Below are positions 48,155-56,257 of a DNA stretch of 64,000 nt, in pieces. Each line of letters opens with the position of its first letter. Position 1 is the stretch's first letter. Both the position numbers and the translations under genes were made by a program. Source of the stretch: Arthrobacter gandavensis (GTDB lineage: Bacteria > Actinomycetota > Actinomycetes > Actinomycetales > Micrococcaceae); assembly GCF_009192735.1 (NCBI RefSeq), contig NZ_VTFU01000001.1, positions 62,001 to 126,000 on the forward strand, written 5' to 3'. The notes beneath the pieces were generated by a model. That model did not search any database and had not been told where the DNA came from. It saw nothing but the letters and a program-made list of their open reading frames with translations.

Positions 48155-48225
48155 GTTGCCGTTACAGCCGGTTCCGGGAGAACCTGCCGCGTCGGTGCCG
48201 GAATAACTAGTCGGTACCGTAATAA

Positions 48226-49047
48226 CTACCGGCGGGAAGCAGCTGCCGCACTGTTGCGGCGCACCACTACTGCGGATCCGGCGAGAAGCAGGACCGCAAG
48301 GCCGGCACCTGCTGCGAGCACCTGTCCGTTGCCCTCGTTGGACGAGGCCAGTGCGCCGGGCACTGCGTTCGGCGCTGATTCCATACCGTCAATGGTCTGG
48401 GTGGCCAGCGCCAGGTTTCCGGCTTCCAGCGAGCCCCACGCGTATACGAAGGTGTGGGTGCCTTCGGCGAGAGTGAGGTCGGCCGGGCCGATAACAGGCT
48501 CGGTGGTTCCGGCCGCGGCCACCGAGGCGGAGATGGTGCCGGCGTCAACTGCCAGCGTCTCCTCGTTCGGGTTCTCCAAACCGGTGATGACTGGAGTTCC
48601 GTTGGCCAGGACATCGACGGCCGGGGCTGCAGCGACGTGCCGGACCGTCAGGTGCGACTTTCCGGGAGCAACCGTTGAAAGATCGTTCGTGTAGAAGTTG
48701 GCAGTGGGCTGGCCGGCCGCATCCAGATTGGCGACGGCGGTGTAGTTCCCTCCTGCCTCCAGGTTCACAGTGACCGGCCCAATGATGGCCGCTGAGGCAT
48801 CGGCGGCATCCGCGGGAGTGATGGCCAGCTCGTAACTTCCCGCCGGGAGGTCAAGGGGGCCGGCAAGCGATCCGGGGGTGAAATCATCGAGGGTCAGTGC
48901 CCCGTTGACGAAAACATCCACCGTGGTGTCGGGGACTCCGTGAAGGACGGAGAGCTGGGCCGTGTCCGCGGCTGCCGCCGGCGTCATGAATCCGATACCG
49001 GCAGTCAAGCCTGCAGCTGCTGCGAGGGCGGTGACGGTCTTGCGCAT
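48226..49047 (-). CDS. Secreted DUF4397 domain protein with C-terminal membrane anchor
   Basis: A 273-residue exported protein. The Sec signal peptide ends near AAAA|DT (residue 27). Two DUF4397 (immunoglobulin-like) repeats follow, beginning AQLSVLHGVPDTTVDVFVNG and HLTVRHVAAAPAVDVLANG. The C-terminal hydrophobic segment (VLAAGAGLAVLLLAGSAVVV) ends in RRNSAAAASRR, like a cell-wall sorting signal. The expected LPxTG before it is absent; the nearest is AVPGALAS. It is probably membrane-anchored or a non-canonical sortase substrate. ATG start; function unknown. Confidence 0.87.
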   Translation of the reverse strand: MRKTVTALAAAAGLTAGIGFMTPAAAADTAQLSVLHGVPDTTVDVFVNGALTLDDFTPGSLAGPLDLPAGSYELAITPADAADASAAIIGPVTVNLEAGGNYTAVANLDAAGQPTANFYTNDLSTVAPGKSHLTVRHVAAAPAVDVLANGTPVITGLENPNEETLAVDAGTISASVAAAGTTEPVIGPADLTLAEGTHTFVYAWGSLEAGNLALATQTIDGMESAPNAVPGALASSNEGNGQVLAAGAGLAVLLLAGSAVVVRRNSAAAASRR

Positions 49048-49366
49048 GGTGTCTCCTTGCTGGTCGCACCTCCACCGGTCAGTGAAGATGTGGAAGATGT
49101 GGTGTTGCTTACACCCCCTCTACTTCCGCGGATACGGGTTTGGATGCAGGGTTTCCGGAATATTTGGAAAATTTGTGGAATGGGGGATCGGTTGCGCATA
49201 AATGAGGGATCAGGGCCATGCCGGCCAATGCTCCGCCCCGCTGTTGGCTGCACGGAAGCGGCAATGCGCGGGACCTGGATTGCAGCCGCCGAAGTTTCGT
49301 CGGCACTCTGCGGCGGAAACGGTGCGTCGGGGAGTGGGACCCGGTGCGTAGTATTATCGACAGGTC
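49048..49366. other. Region between the DUF4397 gene and tRNA-Arg
   Basis: 319 bp without a supported gene. It holds the promoter of the minus-strand DUF4397 gene and of the plus-strand tRNA. A small direct repeat (GAAGATGTG) occurs near 49084-49100. No operator is clear. Confidence 0.45.
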
Positions 49367-49439
49367 GCCTCCGTAGCTCAGGGGATAGAGCAGGAGCCTT
49401 CTAATCTCTTGGTCGCAGGTTCGAATCCTGCCGGGGGCA
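49367..49439 (+). tRNA. tRNA-Arg (anticodon TCT)
   Basis: Acceptor GCCTCCG/CGGGGGC with one U-G pair, D-arm AGCTCAGGGGATAGAGC, loop CTTCTAA (anticodon TCT), T-arm GCAGGTTCGAATCCTGC. The anticodon stem GGAGC/TCTCT has four pairs (one G-U) and a C-U mismatch at the pair closing the loop. CCA is not encoded. Confidence 0.88.
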
Positions 49440-49446
49440 CGTGACT

Positions 49447-49497
49447 GGCCGGCTTTCCAATCCGCAGCGTTAATCGCTGTGGGTTGGAAAGCCGGCC
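49447..49497 (+). terminator. Terminator after tRNA-Arg
   Basis: GGCCGGCTTTCCAA pairs perfectly with TTGGAAAGCCGGCC, with an inner CAGCG/CGCTG stem, followed by a T-rich TTCTTGTTT. Confidence 0.9.
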
Positions 49498-49667
49498 TTC
49501 TTGTTTAAGTCCATCCCTCCACAGGCCCTCACACGCGGCCCGGCGTCCACATTCAACCTGGTTACTCACTGTCGCCTGCCTCGTCGACGCAAGAATTTCT
49601 CATGCCGGCGGAAATCGGCGGGTCCGGATAGATCACGAGAATCTCTCAGAGGCAGGCAGGGAACAGC

Positions 49668-50225
49668 ATGAGCGACACCATCACCCTCCGGGGCTATGTA
49701 GCTACGGAAGTTCGGAGCACCACGGCAGACAGCGGGCTGGCCATCGCCAGTTTTCGGATGTGCACCACGGAGCGGCGCTATGACAGGGAAGCCGGAAGCT
49801 GGGTGGACGGGCAGACCAACTGGTACTCCGTAAGCCTGTTCCGGCAGCTGGCCACCAACGCCGCCTTCAGCGTGCATAAGGGGGACCGGGTCATAGTGAC
49901 AGGACGGCTGAAAGTACGGCAGTGGGCCTTGGACGACGGGCGCAGCGGCACTTCGGTGGACGTGGATGCCGAGAGCGTCGGGCACGATCTCATGTGGGGC
50001 ACTGCCAGCTACCGGCGTATCGTGCAGGACCGCGCCGGGACCGGTGTCTCCGGCCAAGAGGAACCCGGCACTGACGACCTGCCGGCGGATCTTGATCTTG
50101 AGACCGGAGAGCTCTCCGGCGCGGGAAGCGGCGGGGATACGGCTTCCGGCGCTGAAGACGGACCGGATGATCCCTTCGCTCCCGCCGAAGTTTCCGCACG
50201 GGGGCATGGCACAATGGGCGGATGA
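49668..50225 (+). CDS. Single-stranded DNA-binding protein (accessory Ssb)
   Basis: A 185-residue OB-fold Ssb. N-terminal OB domain 1-110: ITLRGYVATEV, SFRMCTTERRYDRE, NWYSVSLFRQLATN and KGDRVIVTGRLKVRQW. The C-terminal tail is Gly/Asp/Glu-rich but lacks the acidic DDDIPF-type end; it ends SARGHGTMGG. It therefore looks like a secondary Ssb, not the replicative one beside rpsF/rpsR. The stop overlaps the next gene (ATGA). Confidence 0.9.
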   Translation: MSDTITLRGYVATEVRSTTADSGLAIASFRMCTTERRYDREAGSWVDGQTNWYSVSLFRQLATNAAFSVHKGDRVIVTGRLKVRQWALDDGRSGTSVDVDAESVGHDLMWGTASYRRIVQDRAGTGVSGQEEPGTDDLPADLDLETGELSGAGSGGDTASGAEDGPDDPFAPAEVSARGHGTMGG

Positions 50226-50647
50226 TTCACGCACCGCGCAGCCGCCGGCTTTCACTGCTGACCCTGACCGCTCTGTTGGCGGGGTCAGCGGCAGTTCTCG
50301 CCCCGGCGCTGCCCGCGGCATCGTCGGTTCCAGTGCAGCAGACCATCCCGCTCGCATCGGAGATATCCGCTGACAGCCTGACGTCTTCGCTGACGGCGCT
50401 CGCCGCAACATCACCGGCTCCCACCCGCGATCAACTGAGGGCGGCCTTCACCGGCGCGGGGTTCCGGGGAGATTCCGTGGAAGTTTCCCTGGACCGCACA
50501 CCCACGGGGCTCGCCGTCGACTCCATCCGGGGCGCAGCCATCAAGGGGGATGAGTGCCTCTTCGGGGAGGTGCGCGAGGGGCAGGTTTCAGTGGCCGTCC
50601 TTCCAGTGCTGGACTCGGGTTTCTGCTTCGTGGGCGACCAGCGGTAG
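50222..50647 (+). CDS. Secreted DUF6993-type hypothetical protein
   Basis: A 141-residue exported protein. The N-terminal signal peptide spans residues 8-34 (LSLLTLTALLAGSAAVLAPALP). The mature domain has RDQLRAAFTGAGF, a Cys pair in KGDECLFGEV and SGFCFVGDQR that may form a disulfide, and resembles the small actinobacterial DUF6993 family. Function unknown. ATG overlaps the ssb stop by four bases. A short repeat (AAGCCGGTGCCAT, twice) follows near 50667-50692. Confidence 0.78.
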   Translation: MIHAPRSRRLSLLTLTALLAGSAAVLAPALPAASSVPVQQTIPLASEISADSLTSSLTALAATSPAPTRDQLRAAFTGAGFRGDSVEVSLDRTPTGLAVDSIRGAAIKGDECLFGEVREGQVSVAVLPVLDSGFCFVGDQR

Positions 50648-50795
50648 CGCGCCTGCCGGTGCCATAAGCCGGTGCCATAAGCCGGCGCCGGCCGCTGCCC
50701 GGGCTTCCCTGCCGCTGCGAAGCGGGCGGCGGTGGAAGTCGGCGGGTCCGGCGTCAAATGGCACTTATCCCGGTTGACGCACTAGCCTTGGGAGT

Positions 50796-52478
50796 ATGGC
50801 GGAATTTATCTACACGATGACCAAGGCCCGCAAGGCCGTTGGCGACAAAGTTATCCTTGACGACGTAAGCATGTCCTTCTACCCCGGTGCCAAGATCGGC
50901 GTGGTGGGTCCCAACGGTGCGGGTAAGTCCACCATCCTCAAGATCATGGCCGGACTTGATACCCCGTCCAACGGTGAGGCCCGGCTCAGCGCCGGCTACA
51001 CCGTGGGTATCCTGCTCCAGGAACCGCCGCTGAATGAGGAAAAGACCGTACTCGGCAACGTCCAGGAGGGCGTTGGCGAGATTTACGCGAAGATCCAGCG
51101 GTTCAACGAAATTTCAGAGGCAATGGCCGAACCCGACGCAGACTTTGACAGCCTGCTGGAGGAAATGGGCAAGCTGCAGGAAGCCATTGACGCCGCCGAT
51201 GCGTGGGATATCGACTCCCAGCTCGAACAGGCCATGGACGCCCTGCGCTGCCCGCCGCCCGAGGCGGACGTAACACTGCTCTCCGGTGGTGAGCGCCGCC
51301 GCGTGGCACTGTGCAAGCTGCTGCTGCAGAAGCCTGACCTGCTCCTCTTGGATGAGCCCACCAACCACTTGGACGCCGAGAGCGTTCTGTGGCTCGAGCA
51401 GCACCTCTCTGCTTACCACGGCGCGGTTCTGGCCGTGACCCACGACCGGTACTTCCTGGACCATGTGGCCCAGTGGATCGCCGAAGTGGACCGCGGACAC
51501 CTGTACCCCTACGAAGGCAACTACTCCACGTACCTGGAGAAGAAGCGTGCCCGCCTCGAGGTCCAGGGCAAGAAGGACCAGAAGCTGGCCAAGCGCCTGA
51601 CGGAGGAACTGGACTGGGTCCGTTCCAACGCCAAGGGCCGCCAAACCAAGTCCAAGGCCCGTCTGGCCCGCTACGAGGAAATGGCCGCAGAGGCGGACCG
51701 CACCCGCAAGCTGGACTTCGAAGAAATCCAGATTCCGCCGGGCCCGCGCCTGGGATCCCTGGTCCTGGAAGCGAAGAACCTGCAGAAGGGTTACGGCGAC
51801 CGCCGGCTCATCGACGGCCTGTCCTTCTCGCTGCCGCGTAACGGCATCGTCGGCGTGATCGGTCCCAACGGTGTGGGTAAGTCCACGCTGTTCAAGACCA
51901 TCGTGGGCCTCGAAGAGCTCGACGGCGGTGAGCTGAAGATCGGTGATTCGGTCAAGATCTCCTATGTCGACCAGTCCCGCGGCGGCATCGATCCGGAAAA
52001 GAGCCTTTGGGAGGTTGTGTCCGATGGGCATGACTGGATCCAGGTCGGCCAGGTCGAAATGCCTTCCCGTGCCTATGTCTCGGCGTTCGGGTTCAAGGGA
52101 CCGGACCAGCAGAAGAAGGCCGGTGTGCTCTCCGGTGGTGAGCGCAACCGCCTGAACCTGGCGATGACGCTGAAGCAGGGCGGAAACCTGCTCCTGCTCG
52201 ATGAGCCCACTAACGACCTCGACGTCGAAACCCTTTCCAGCCTGGAGAACGCGCTGCTGGAATTCCCCGGCTGCGCCGTGGTGGTCTCTCACGACCGGTG
52301 GTTCCTGGACCGCGTGGCCACCCACATCCTGGCCTATGAGGGCACCGAAGAAGACCCGGCGAACTGGTACTGGTTCGAGGGCAACTTCGAGTCCTACGAG
52401 CAGAACAAGATCGAGCGCCTGGGTCCGGATGCGGCCAAGCCGCACCGGGTGACCCACCGCCGCCTGACGCGCGACTAG
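50796..52478 (+). CDS. ettA: Energy-dependent translational throttle EttA (ABC-F)
   Basis: A 560-residue ABC-F ATPase that binds the ribosomal E site and gates translation by ATP/ADP ratio (family knowledge). Two ABC domains: Walker A GPNGAGKST and GPNGVGKST; signatures LSGGERRRVAL and LSGGERNRLNL; Walker B LLLLDEPTNHLD and LLLLDEPTNDLD. The linker between them is the charged ABC_tran_Xtn (about 245-320). Soluble, no membrane segments. ATG 50796 is preceded by GGGAG with short spacing and by TAGCCT seven bases upstream. Confidence 0.97.
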   Translation: MAEFIYTMTKARKAVGDKVILDDVSMSFYPGAKIGVVGPNGAGKSTILKIMAGLDTPSNGEARLSAGYTVGILLQEPPLNEEKTVLGNVQEGVGEIYAKIQRFNEISEAMAEPDADFDSLLEEMGKLQEAIDAADAWDIDSQLEQAMDALRCPPPEADVTLLSGGERRRVALCKLLLQKPDLLLLDEPTNHLDAESVLWLEQHLSAYHGAVLAVTHDRYFLDHVAQWIAEVDRGHLYPYEGNYSTYLEKKRARLEVQGKKDQKLAKRLTEELDWVRSNAKGRQTKSKARLARYEEMAAEADRTRKLDFEEIQIPPGPRLGSLVLEAKNLQKGYGDRRLIDGLSFSLPRNGIVGVIGPNGVGKSTLFKTIVGLEELDGGELKIGDSVKISYVDQSRGGIDPEKSLWEVVSDGHDWIQVGQVEMPSRAYVSAFGFKGPDQQKKAGVLSGGERNRLNLAMTLKQGGNLLLLDEPTNDLDVETLSSLENALLEFPGCAVVVSHDRWFLDRVATHILAYEGTEEDPANWYWFEGNFESYEQNKIERLGPDAAKPHRVTHRRLTRD

Positions 52479-52508
52479 GAAGTCCGGCGGCTTGTGGCCG
52501 CCTCACGC

Positions 52509-52544
52509 AAAAGAACCCGCTCCGGCCCCGGAGCGGGTTCTTTT
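52509..52544. terminator. Terminator between ettA and tesB
   Basis: AAAAGAACCCGCTCCGG pairs with CCGGAGCGGGTTCTTTT around CC. Strong and bidirectional between convergent genes. Confidence 0.93.
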
Positions 52545-52592
52545 GTATCTGTGGCGCTGCGGATCAGGCGCGCCGGCCGGATCCCGGAAGCC

Positions 52593-53483
52593 TTAGGGCA
52601 TCTCCGGAACCCGGACCATGCCTTCCTGCGCCACGGTGGCCACGAGCTCTCCGGCCCGGTTGAAAATCCGGCCGCTGGCCAGGCCGCGGGCACCGGATGC
52701 GCTGGGGGACTCCTGCACGTACAGCAGCCATTCGTCCACCCGCAGCGGCCGGTGCCACCACATGGCATGGTCCAGGCTGGCAACGGACATGCCGGGCGCC
52801 GACCAGGCCAGGCCGTGGCGCCGCAGCACCGATTCGAGCAGGGTGTAGTCGCTGGCGTAAGCGAGGGCTGCGCGCTGCAGGTTCTGGTCTCCCTCCAGCG
52901 GACCAAAGGACTTCATCCAGACGGCATTGCGGGCCACCTTGTCCGGACCGGCTTCAAAGTACACCGGTTTTTCGATGTGGCGGATATCCATCGGACGCTG
53001 GTGCGACCATGCTTTGGCCACCGGATGGTCGATCCCCTTGAGCAGCTCAGCGGTGGTGGGCAAAGACTCGGGATCGGGAATGCCGTCGGGCATCTGAACC
53101 TGATGATCAAGGCCCTCGCCGGGCACCTGGAAGGAGGCGATCATCGAGAGGATGGGTACGCCGTTCTGATATGCGTGGGTCCTGCGCGCCGAGAACGAGC
53201 GGCCGTCCCGCAGCCGCTGGACACCAAAAGTGATGGGAAGCTCACTGTCGCCGGGGCGCAGGAAGTAGCCGTGCATGGAGTGCATCAGCCGGCCGGGCTC
53301 CACCGTGTTCGCGGCGGCTACGAGGGACTGCCCGAGAACCTGCCCGCCGAAGACCCGTTTCCTCGGTTCCGGCTGTGAGCCGCCGACGAAGATGTCCTCG
53401 TCCGTCTGTGCGCCGTCCGCAGGGCTGAGGTTCAGCAGATTCTGCAGGGACGTGGTGGGGTCGACGGTGTCGTCTAGGGCCAT
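52593..53483 (-). CDS. tesB: Acyl-CoA thioesterase II (TesB)
   Basis: A 296-residue double-hotdog thioesterase that hydrolyses medium/long acyl-CoA. Visible: VFGGQVLGQSLVAA, SMHGYFLRPGD and RRTHAYQNGVPILSM in the first hotdog; MWWHRPLRVDEWLLYVQESPS and GRIFNRAGELVAT in the second. ATG start. It lies back to back with a single-hotdog thioesterase gene 144 bp away. Confidence 0.95.
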   Translation of the reverse strand: MALDDTVDPTTSLQNLLNLSPADGAQTDEDIFVGGSQPEPRKRVFGGQVLGQSLVAAANTVEPGRLMHSMHGYFLRPGDSELPITFGVQRLRDGRSFSARRTHAYQNGVPILSMIASFQVPGEGLDHQVQMPDGIPDPESLPTTAELLKGIDHPVAKAWSHQRPMDIRHIEKPVYFEAGPDKVARNAVWMKSFGPLEGDQNLQRAALAYASDYTLLESVLRRHGLAWSAPGMSVASLDHAMWWHRPLRVDEWLLYVQESPSASGARGLASGRIFNRAGELVATVAQEGMVRVPEMP

Positions 53484-53627
53484 GGGGGATTAGTCTCCTC
53501 GGACAAACTAAGGGGTGGGGATGCGGGCCGGCGGCGTGCCGGGCTCCTCTTCGAGATTAGACGCACGCGCCGGGAACTCCCAAGCCGGGTTTACGCGGTT
53601 GACCGGCAGGTTTGAGAGGATGGGCTC

Positions 53628-54149
53628 ATGCCTATCAATCGTTTTCCGATCCAGCTGCGCTTCGGCGACGAGGATTCCAACGGGCACGTGAACAACGTGC
53701 GATTTGTCCAGTTCCTGGAAGAGGCGCGCGTGCGGCTCGGCCTGATGCCGTTGGGGGAGTCGCTGTGCCCCGAGGATCCGGAGATGAACTTCCGCTCCCT
53801 GACCGCGCAGTCCGGGATTGCCCTCGTGGCCCGCCAGGAAATCGAGTACCGCTCCCCGCTGGTCTATCGGCAGACACCCGTATGGATCGAGATCTGGGTC
53901 ACCGGCGTCGGCAGTTCCAGCCTGACGTACGGCTTCCGGATAGCTGACGACGACGGCGGCCGCGTCTATGCCTACGCACAGGCCACAGTGGTGATGACTG
54001 ATGCACAGAGCGGCGGGCCCCGGGCGCTGTCGGAGATGGAGGTCCGGATCCTGGAAAGCTGGCGGGGCGATCCGGTTCCGTTCCGAAGCAGCAGCGCCGG
54101 ACAAGACCCGCTGGCTGTTGCCGCCGCACCGAGCGGAGCACGCCGATGA
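53628..54149 (+). CDS. Acyl-CoA thioesterase, 4HBT/FadM type
   Basis: A 173-residue single-hotdog thioesterase. The catalytic Asp region is LRFGDEDSNGHVNNVRFVQFLEEAR, in place of the usual D-x-D-x-x-G-H-V-N-N pattern; later SGIALVARQEIEYRSPLVY. The C-terminal 35 residues are a low-complexity tail. ATG start. It overlaps the next gene by four bases and is divergent from tesB, so acyl-CoA turnover genes cluster here. Confidence 0.9.
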   Translation: MPINRFPIQLRFGDEDSNGHVNNVRFVQFLEEARVRLGLMPLGESLCPEDPEMNFRSLTAQSGIALVARQEIEYRSPLVYRQTPVWIEIWVTGVGSSSLTYGFRIADDDGGRVYAYAQATVVMTDAQSGGPRALSEMEVRILESWRGDPVPFRSSSAGQDPLAVAAAPSGARR

Positions 54150-54853
54150 CCGCCTCGAATGCAGGGCTTCCCGCCGTTCCCACCGCGCTGACCCTGGCCG
54201 ACCCGCAGGTCACGGCCGACCTTCGCACTTTCGTGGTCCGCGCCCGTGCGGCGGACGACGGCGCGGTGCGGCTGCAGGCTGTCGGTTCCGTGCTCGCGGC
54301 CTACGTCTGCGTGCTGCGGCCCCGCGCCCTGGGGGAGGACATCCCCACCGTCCTGGGAATGCGGACGATGCCGCTGGCGGAGCCGGCGCAACTCGACACC
54401 GTTGTCTCCCTCGCCTCCGTTGCTGACCGGCTGGCCCGCATGGATGGCGCGGACACCGTGCTTCCGGTGCCGCCGATGACCGTCACTGAGAGCTGGACGG
54501 GGGTGGGTGCCCCGCGCAGCGGCTGGGAACGTGGGCCCGACGTCCCCTTCAAACTGCTGGAGCAGGCCGCTCACCGGGGGATTCGTGAAGTGGCGGCATT
54601 GGTTCCGGCCAGTTCCGGCGCACCCGTGGTCAGCACCGCGCGGGGGGCTGTCTGGGGGCAGCGCCTGCCGGACACCGAAGCGGTCATACCGGCCGGGGCT
54701 GCATTCGCGGCGCTGACTCTTGGCTTCCTCCCGACGGCGGGCGACAGCACTTCAGGCGGAACCGCGGCAACCTTCAGCTGTGGACGGTGGACCCGCCTCA
54801 GCATGCCCCGGGGGCATGTGCTGGTCCGGTCCGCTTCCGTCCTGGGATTCTGA
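54146..54853 (+). CDS. Hypothetical protein coupled to the thioesterase
   Basis: A 235-residue soluble protein I do not recognise. It is Ala/Val/Arg-rich with no signal peptide. Features: DLRTFVVRARAADDGAVRLQ near 28, an ADTVLPVPPMTVTESWTGVG segment near 108, AAHRGIREVAALVP near 145 and an end WTRLSMPRGHVLVRSASVLG. Translationally coupled to the FadM-type thioesterase by an ATGA overlap. Its stop codon lies inside the first copy of a 14-bp tandem repeat, so slippage there could alter the C-terminus. Confidence 0.75.
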   Translation: MTASNAGLPAVPTALTLADPQVTADLRTFVVRARAADDGAVRLQAVGSVLAAYVCVLRPRALGEDIPTVLGMRTMPLAEPAQLDTVVSLASVADRLARMDGADTVLPVPPMTVTESWTGVGAPRSGWERGPDVPFKLLEQAAHRGIREVAALVPASSGAPVVSTARGAVWGQRLPDTEAVIPAGAAFAALTLGFLPTAGDSTSGGTAATFSCGRWTRLSMPRGHVLVRSASVLGF

Positions 54854-54915
54854 CCCGGCGATTCTGACCCGGCGATTCTGACCTGGCGGTTACGACCTGG
54901 CGGTTCTGGCCCGGC
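54846..54915. repeat. 14-bp tandem repeat, five copies
   Basis: GATTCTGACCCGGC at 54846, 54860 and (one change) 54874, then degenerate copies at 54888 and 54902. It spans the end of the hypothetical gene. The 14-base period is not a multiple of three. Confidence 0.9.
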
Positions 54916-54938
54916 CCGGGTCTCAGCAGGAGTTCCGG

Positions 54939-55427
54939 CTAGGCCGAGTTGACCATGGAGTGCGCCGCACGCTCCAGATAGTCCCACAGCGTTCCCTCGT
55001 GCAGCGGGGACAGGCCCAGGGAATCAACGGCGTCGCGCATGTGCCCAAGCCAGGCATCACGCGCCTGGGGAGTGACGGCAAACGGCATGTGCCGCATCCG
55101 CAGCCTCGGATGGCCGCGCTGCTCCGAGTATGTCCGCGGGCCGCCCCAGTATTGTTCCAGGAACAGCAGGAGGCGTTCTTTGGCGTCGGTGAGGTCCTCT
55201 TCGGGATACATGGGACGCATGAGGGGATCCTGGGCGACGCCGTCGTAAAAGACGTCGACCAGCTTGACGAACGTTGAGTGCCCGCCGACCGCATCGTAGA
55301 AGTTTTCCGTGTAGGCGGGCTGGGTAAATCCGGGCTGGCCGGATAACCCCAGCTGGGACGCCTGCGGCGGAACGGGGGAGACTGGCAGCGGAGGCCGGTT
55401 CTCGGAAGGTGTTGCCGGGGTGCTCAC
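54939..55427 (-). CDS. glbO: Truncated haemoglobin, GlbO (group II) type
   Basis: A 162-residue 2/2 globin. The globin domain starts [12 protein letters not shown]; haem-pocket elements include [21 protein letters not shown], the group II Trp in [21 protein letters not shown] and the proximal region [17 protein letters not shown] 45-residue Pro/Ser-rich N-terminal tail precedes it. GTG start overlapping the mscS stop (GTGA). Role in oxygen/NO chemistry is inferred from the family. Confidence 0.93.
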   Translation of the reverse strand: MSTPATPSENRPPLPVSPVPPQASQLGLSGQPGFTQPAYTENFYDAVGGHSTFVKLVDVFYDGVAQDPLMRPMYPEEDLTDAKERLLLFLEQYWGGPRTYSEQRGHPRLRMRHMPFAVTPQARDAWLGHMRDAVDSLGLSPLHEGTLWDYLERAAHSMVNSA

Positions 55428-56161
55428 AATGATTCTCCCTTTGCGGATGCTGTGGAATTGGGAACCGGTGCGGCCGGCGGTGCTGCGGGTGCTCCGGCGA
55501 CGGATGCCGAACCGGCGCCGGCCGGTGCGGGCACAGTCTCCGGTTCCGCCGCCGGCTCGCGGAAGTCGCCCTGGGACCGGTTTCCGACTTTGGCCAGCTC
55601 GCCGTTGCGGATGTACCAGATGACCCCGCGGTCATCGACAATGCGGGTGATCCGGATGCCCACCGACTGAACGGTTCCGATGGTGTCGCCAACCTCAATC
55701 ACGTCGCCGATGCCGTACTGGTCTTCAATGGTGATGAAGAATCCGGCCAGGGCGTCGCGGATGAGCTCGCGGGCACCGAAACCGAGGGTGATGCCGACAA
55801 TTCCCACACTCGCGATCAGCGGAGCGATGTCCAGACCAACGGCGCCCAGCACCATGATGATGACCACGGTCCAGATGAACAGGCTCACGGCGCTGCGCAG
55901 GAGCGCTCCGATGGTGTCGGCACGCTGGGCACGGCGCTTCTTGTCCAAATTGCGCATAACCGGCTGGGCCCATTTCAGCTTCGAGGAGCTGAAGAGGGCG
56001 TACCCCTTCTGGGCGCGCTGGACAACGCGGTTGATCAGGAATCTTGCTGCGGTCCACACCAGAATGCCGACGACGATGATGACTCCGGCCTGGATCAGTC
56101 CGGACCAGTCAAACTCCTCGATATTTACGGATGGCGTGTCAGTTTCAGCGGCGGTCAGCAA
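55424..56161 (-). CDS. Mechanosensitive ion channel (MscS family)
   Basis: About 245 residues. Three N-terminal hydrophobic segments, the last being the pore helix region [22 protein letters not shown], then the beta domain [41 protein letters not shown] Pro/Ala-rich C-terminal tail replaces the usual end. The open frame extends to 56230; TTG 56161 was chosen as the first start close to TM1. Coupled to glbO by a four-base overlap. Confidence 0.92.
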   Translation of the reverse strand: MLTAAETDTPSVNIEEFDWSGLIQAGVIIVVGILVWTAARFLINRVVQRAQKGYALFSSSKLKWAQPVMRNLDKKRRAQRADTIGALLRSAVSLFIWTVVIIMVLGAVGLDIAPLIASVGIVGITLGFGARELIRDALAGFFITIEDQYGIGDVIEVGDTIGTVQSVGIRITRIVDDRGVIWYIRNGELAKVGNRSQGDFREPAAEPETVPAPAGAGSASVAGAPAAPPAAPVPNSTASAKGESL

Positions 56162-56245
56162 CGGACGGATACCGTCCCTTTCAGATCGGGAAGCTTGCCT
56201 GCCGTGTTGGCAAGCAAGCTGCGGGCACAAACAAGGCTACCGGGA

Positions 56246-56251
56246 TAGGCT
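56246..56251 (+). promoter_or_regulatory. Candidate -10 box of a leaderless epimerase mRNA
   Basis: TAGGCT ends six bases before ATG 56258, with no ribosome-binding site between. Confidence 0.4.
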
Positions 56252-56257
56252 CCGAAC

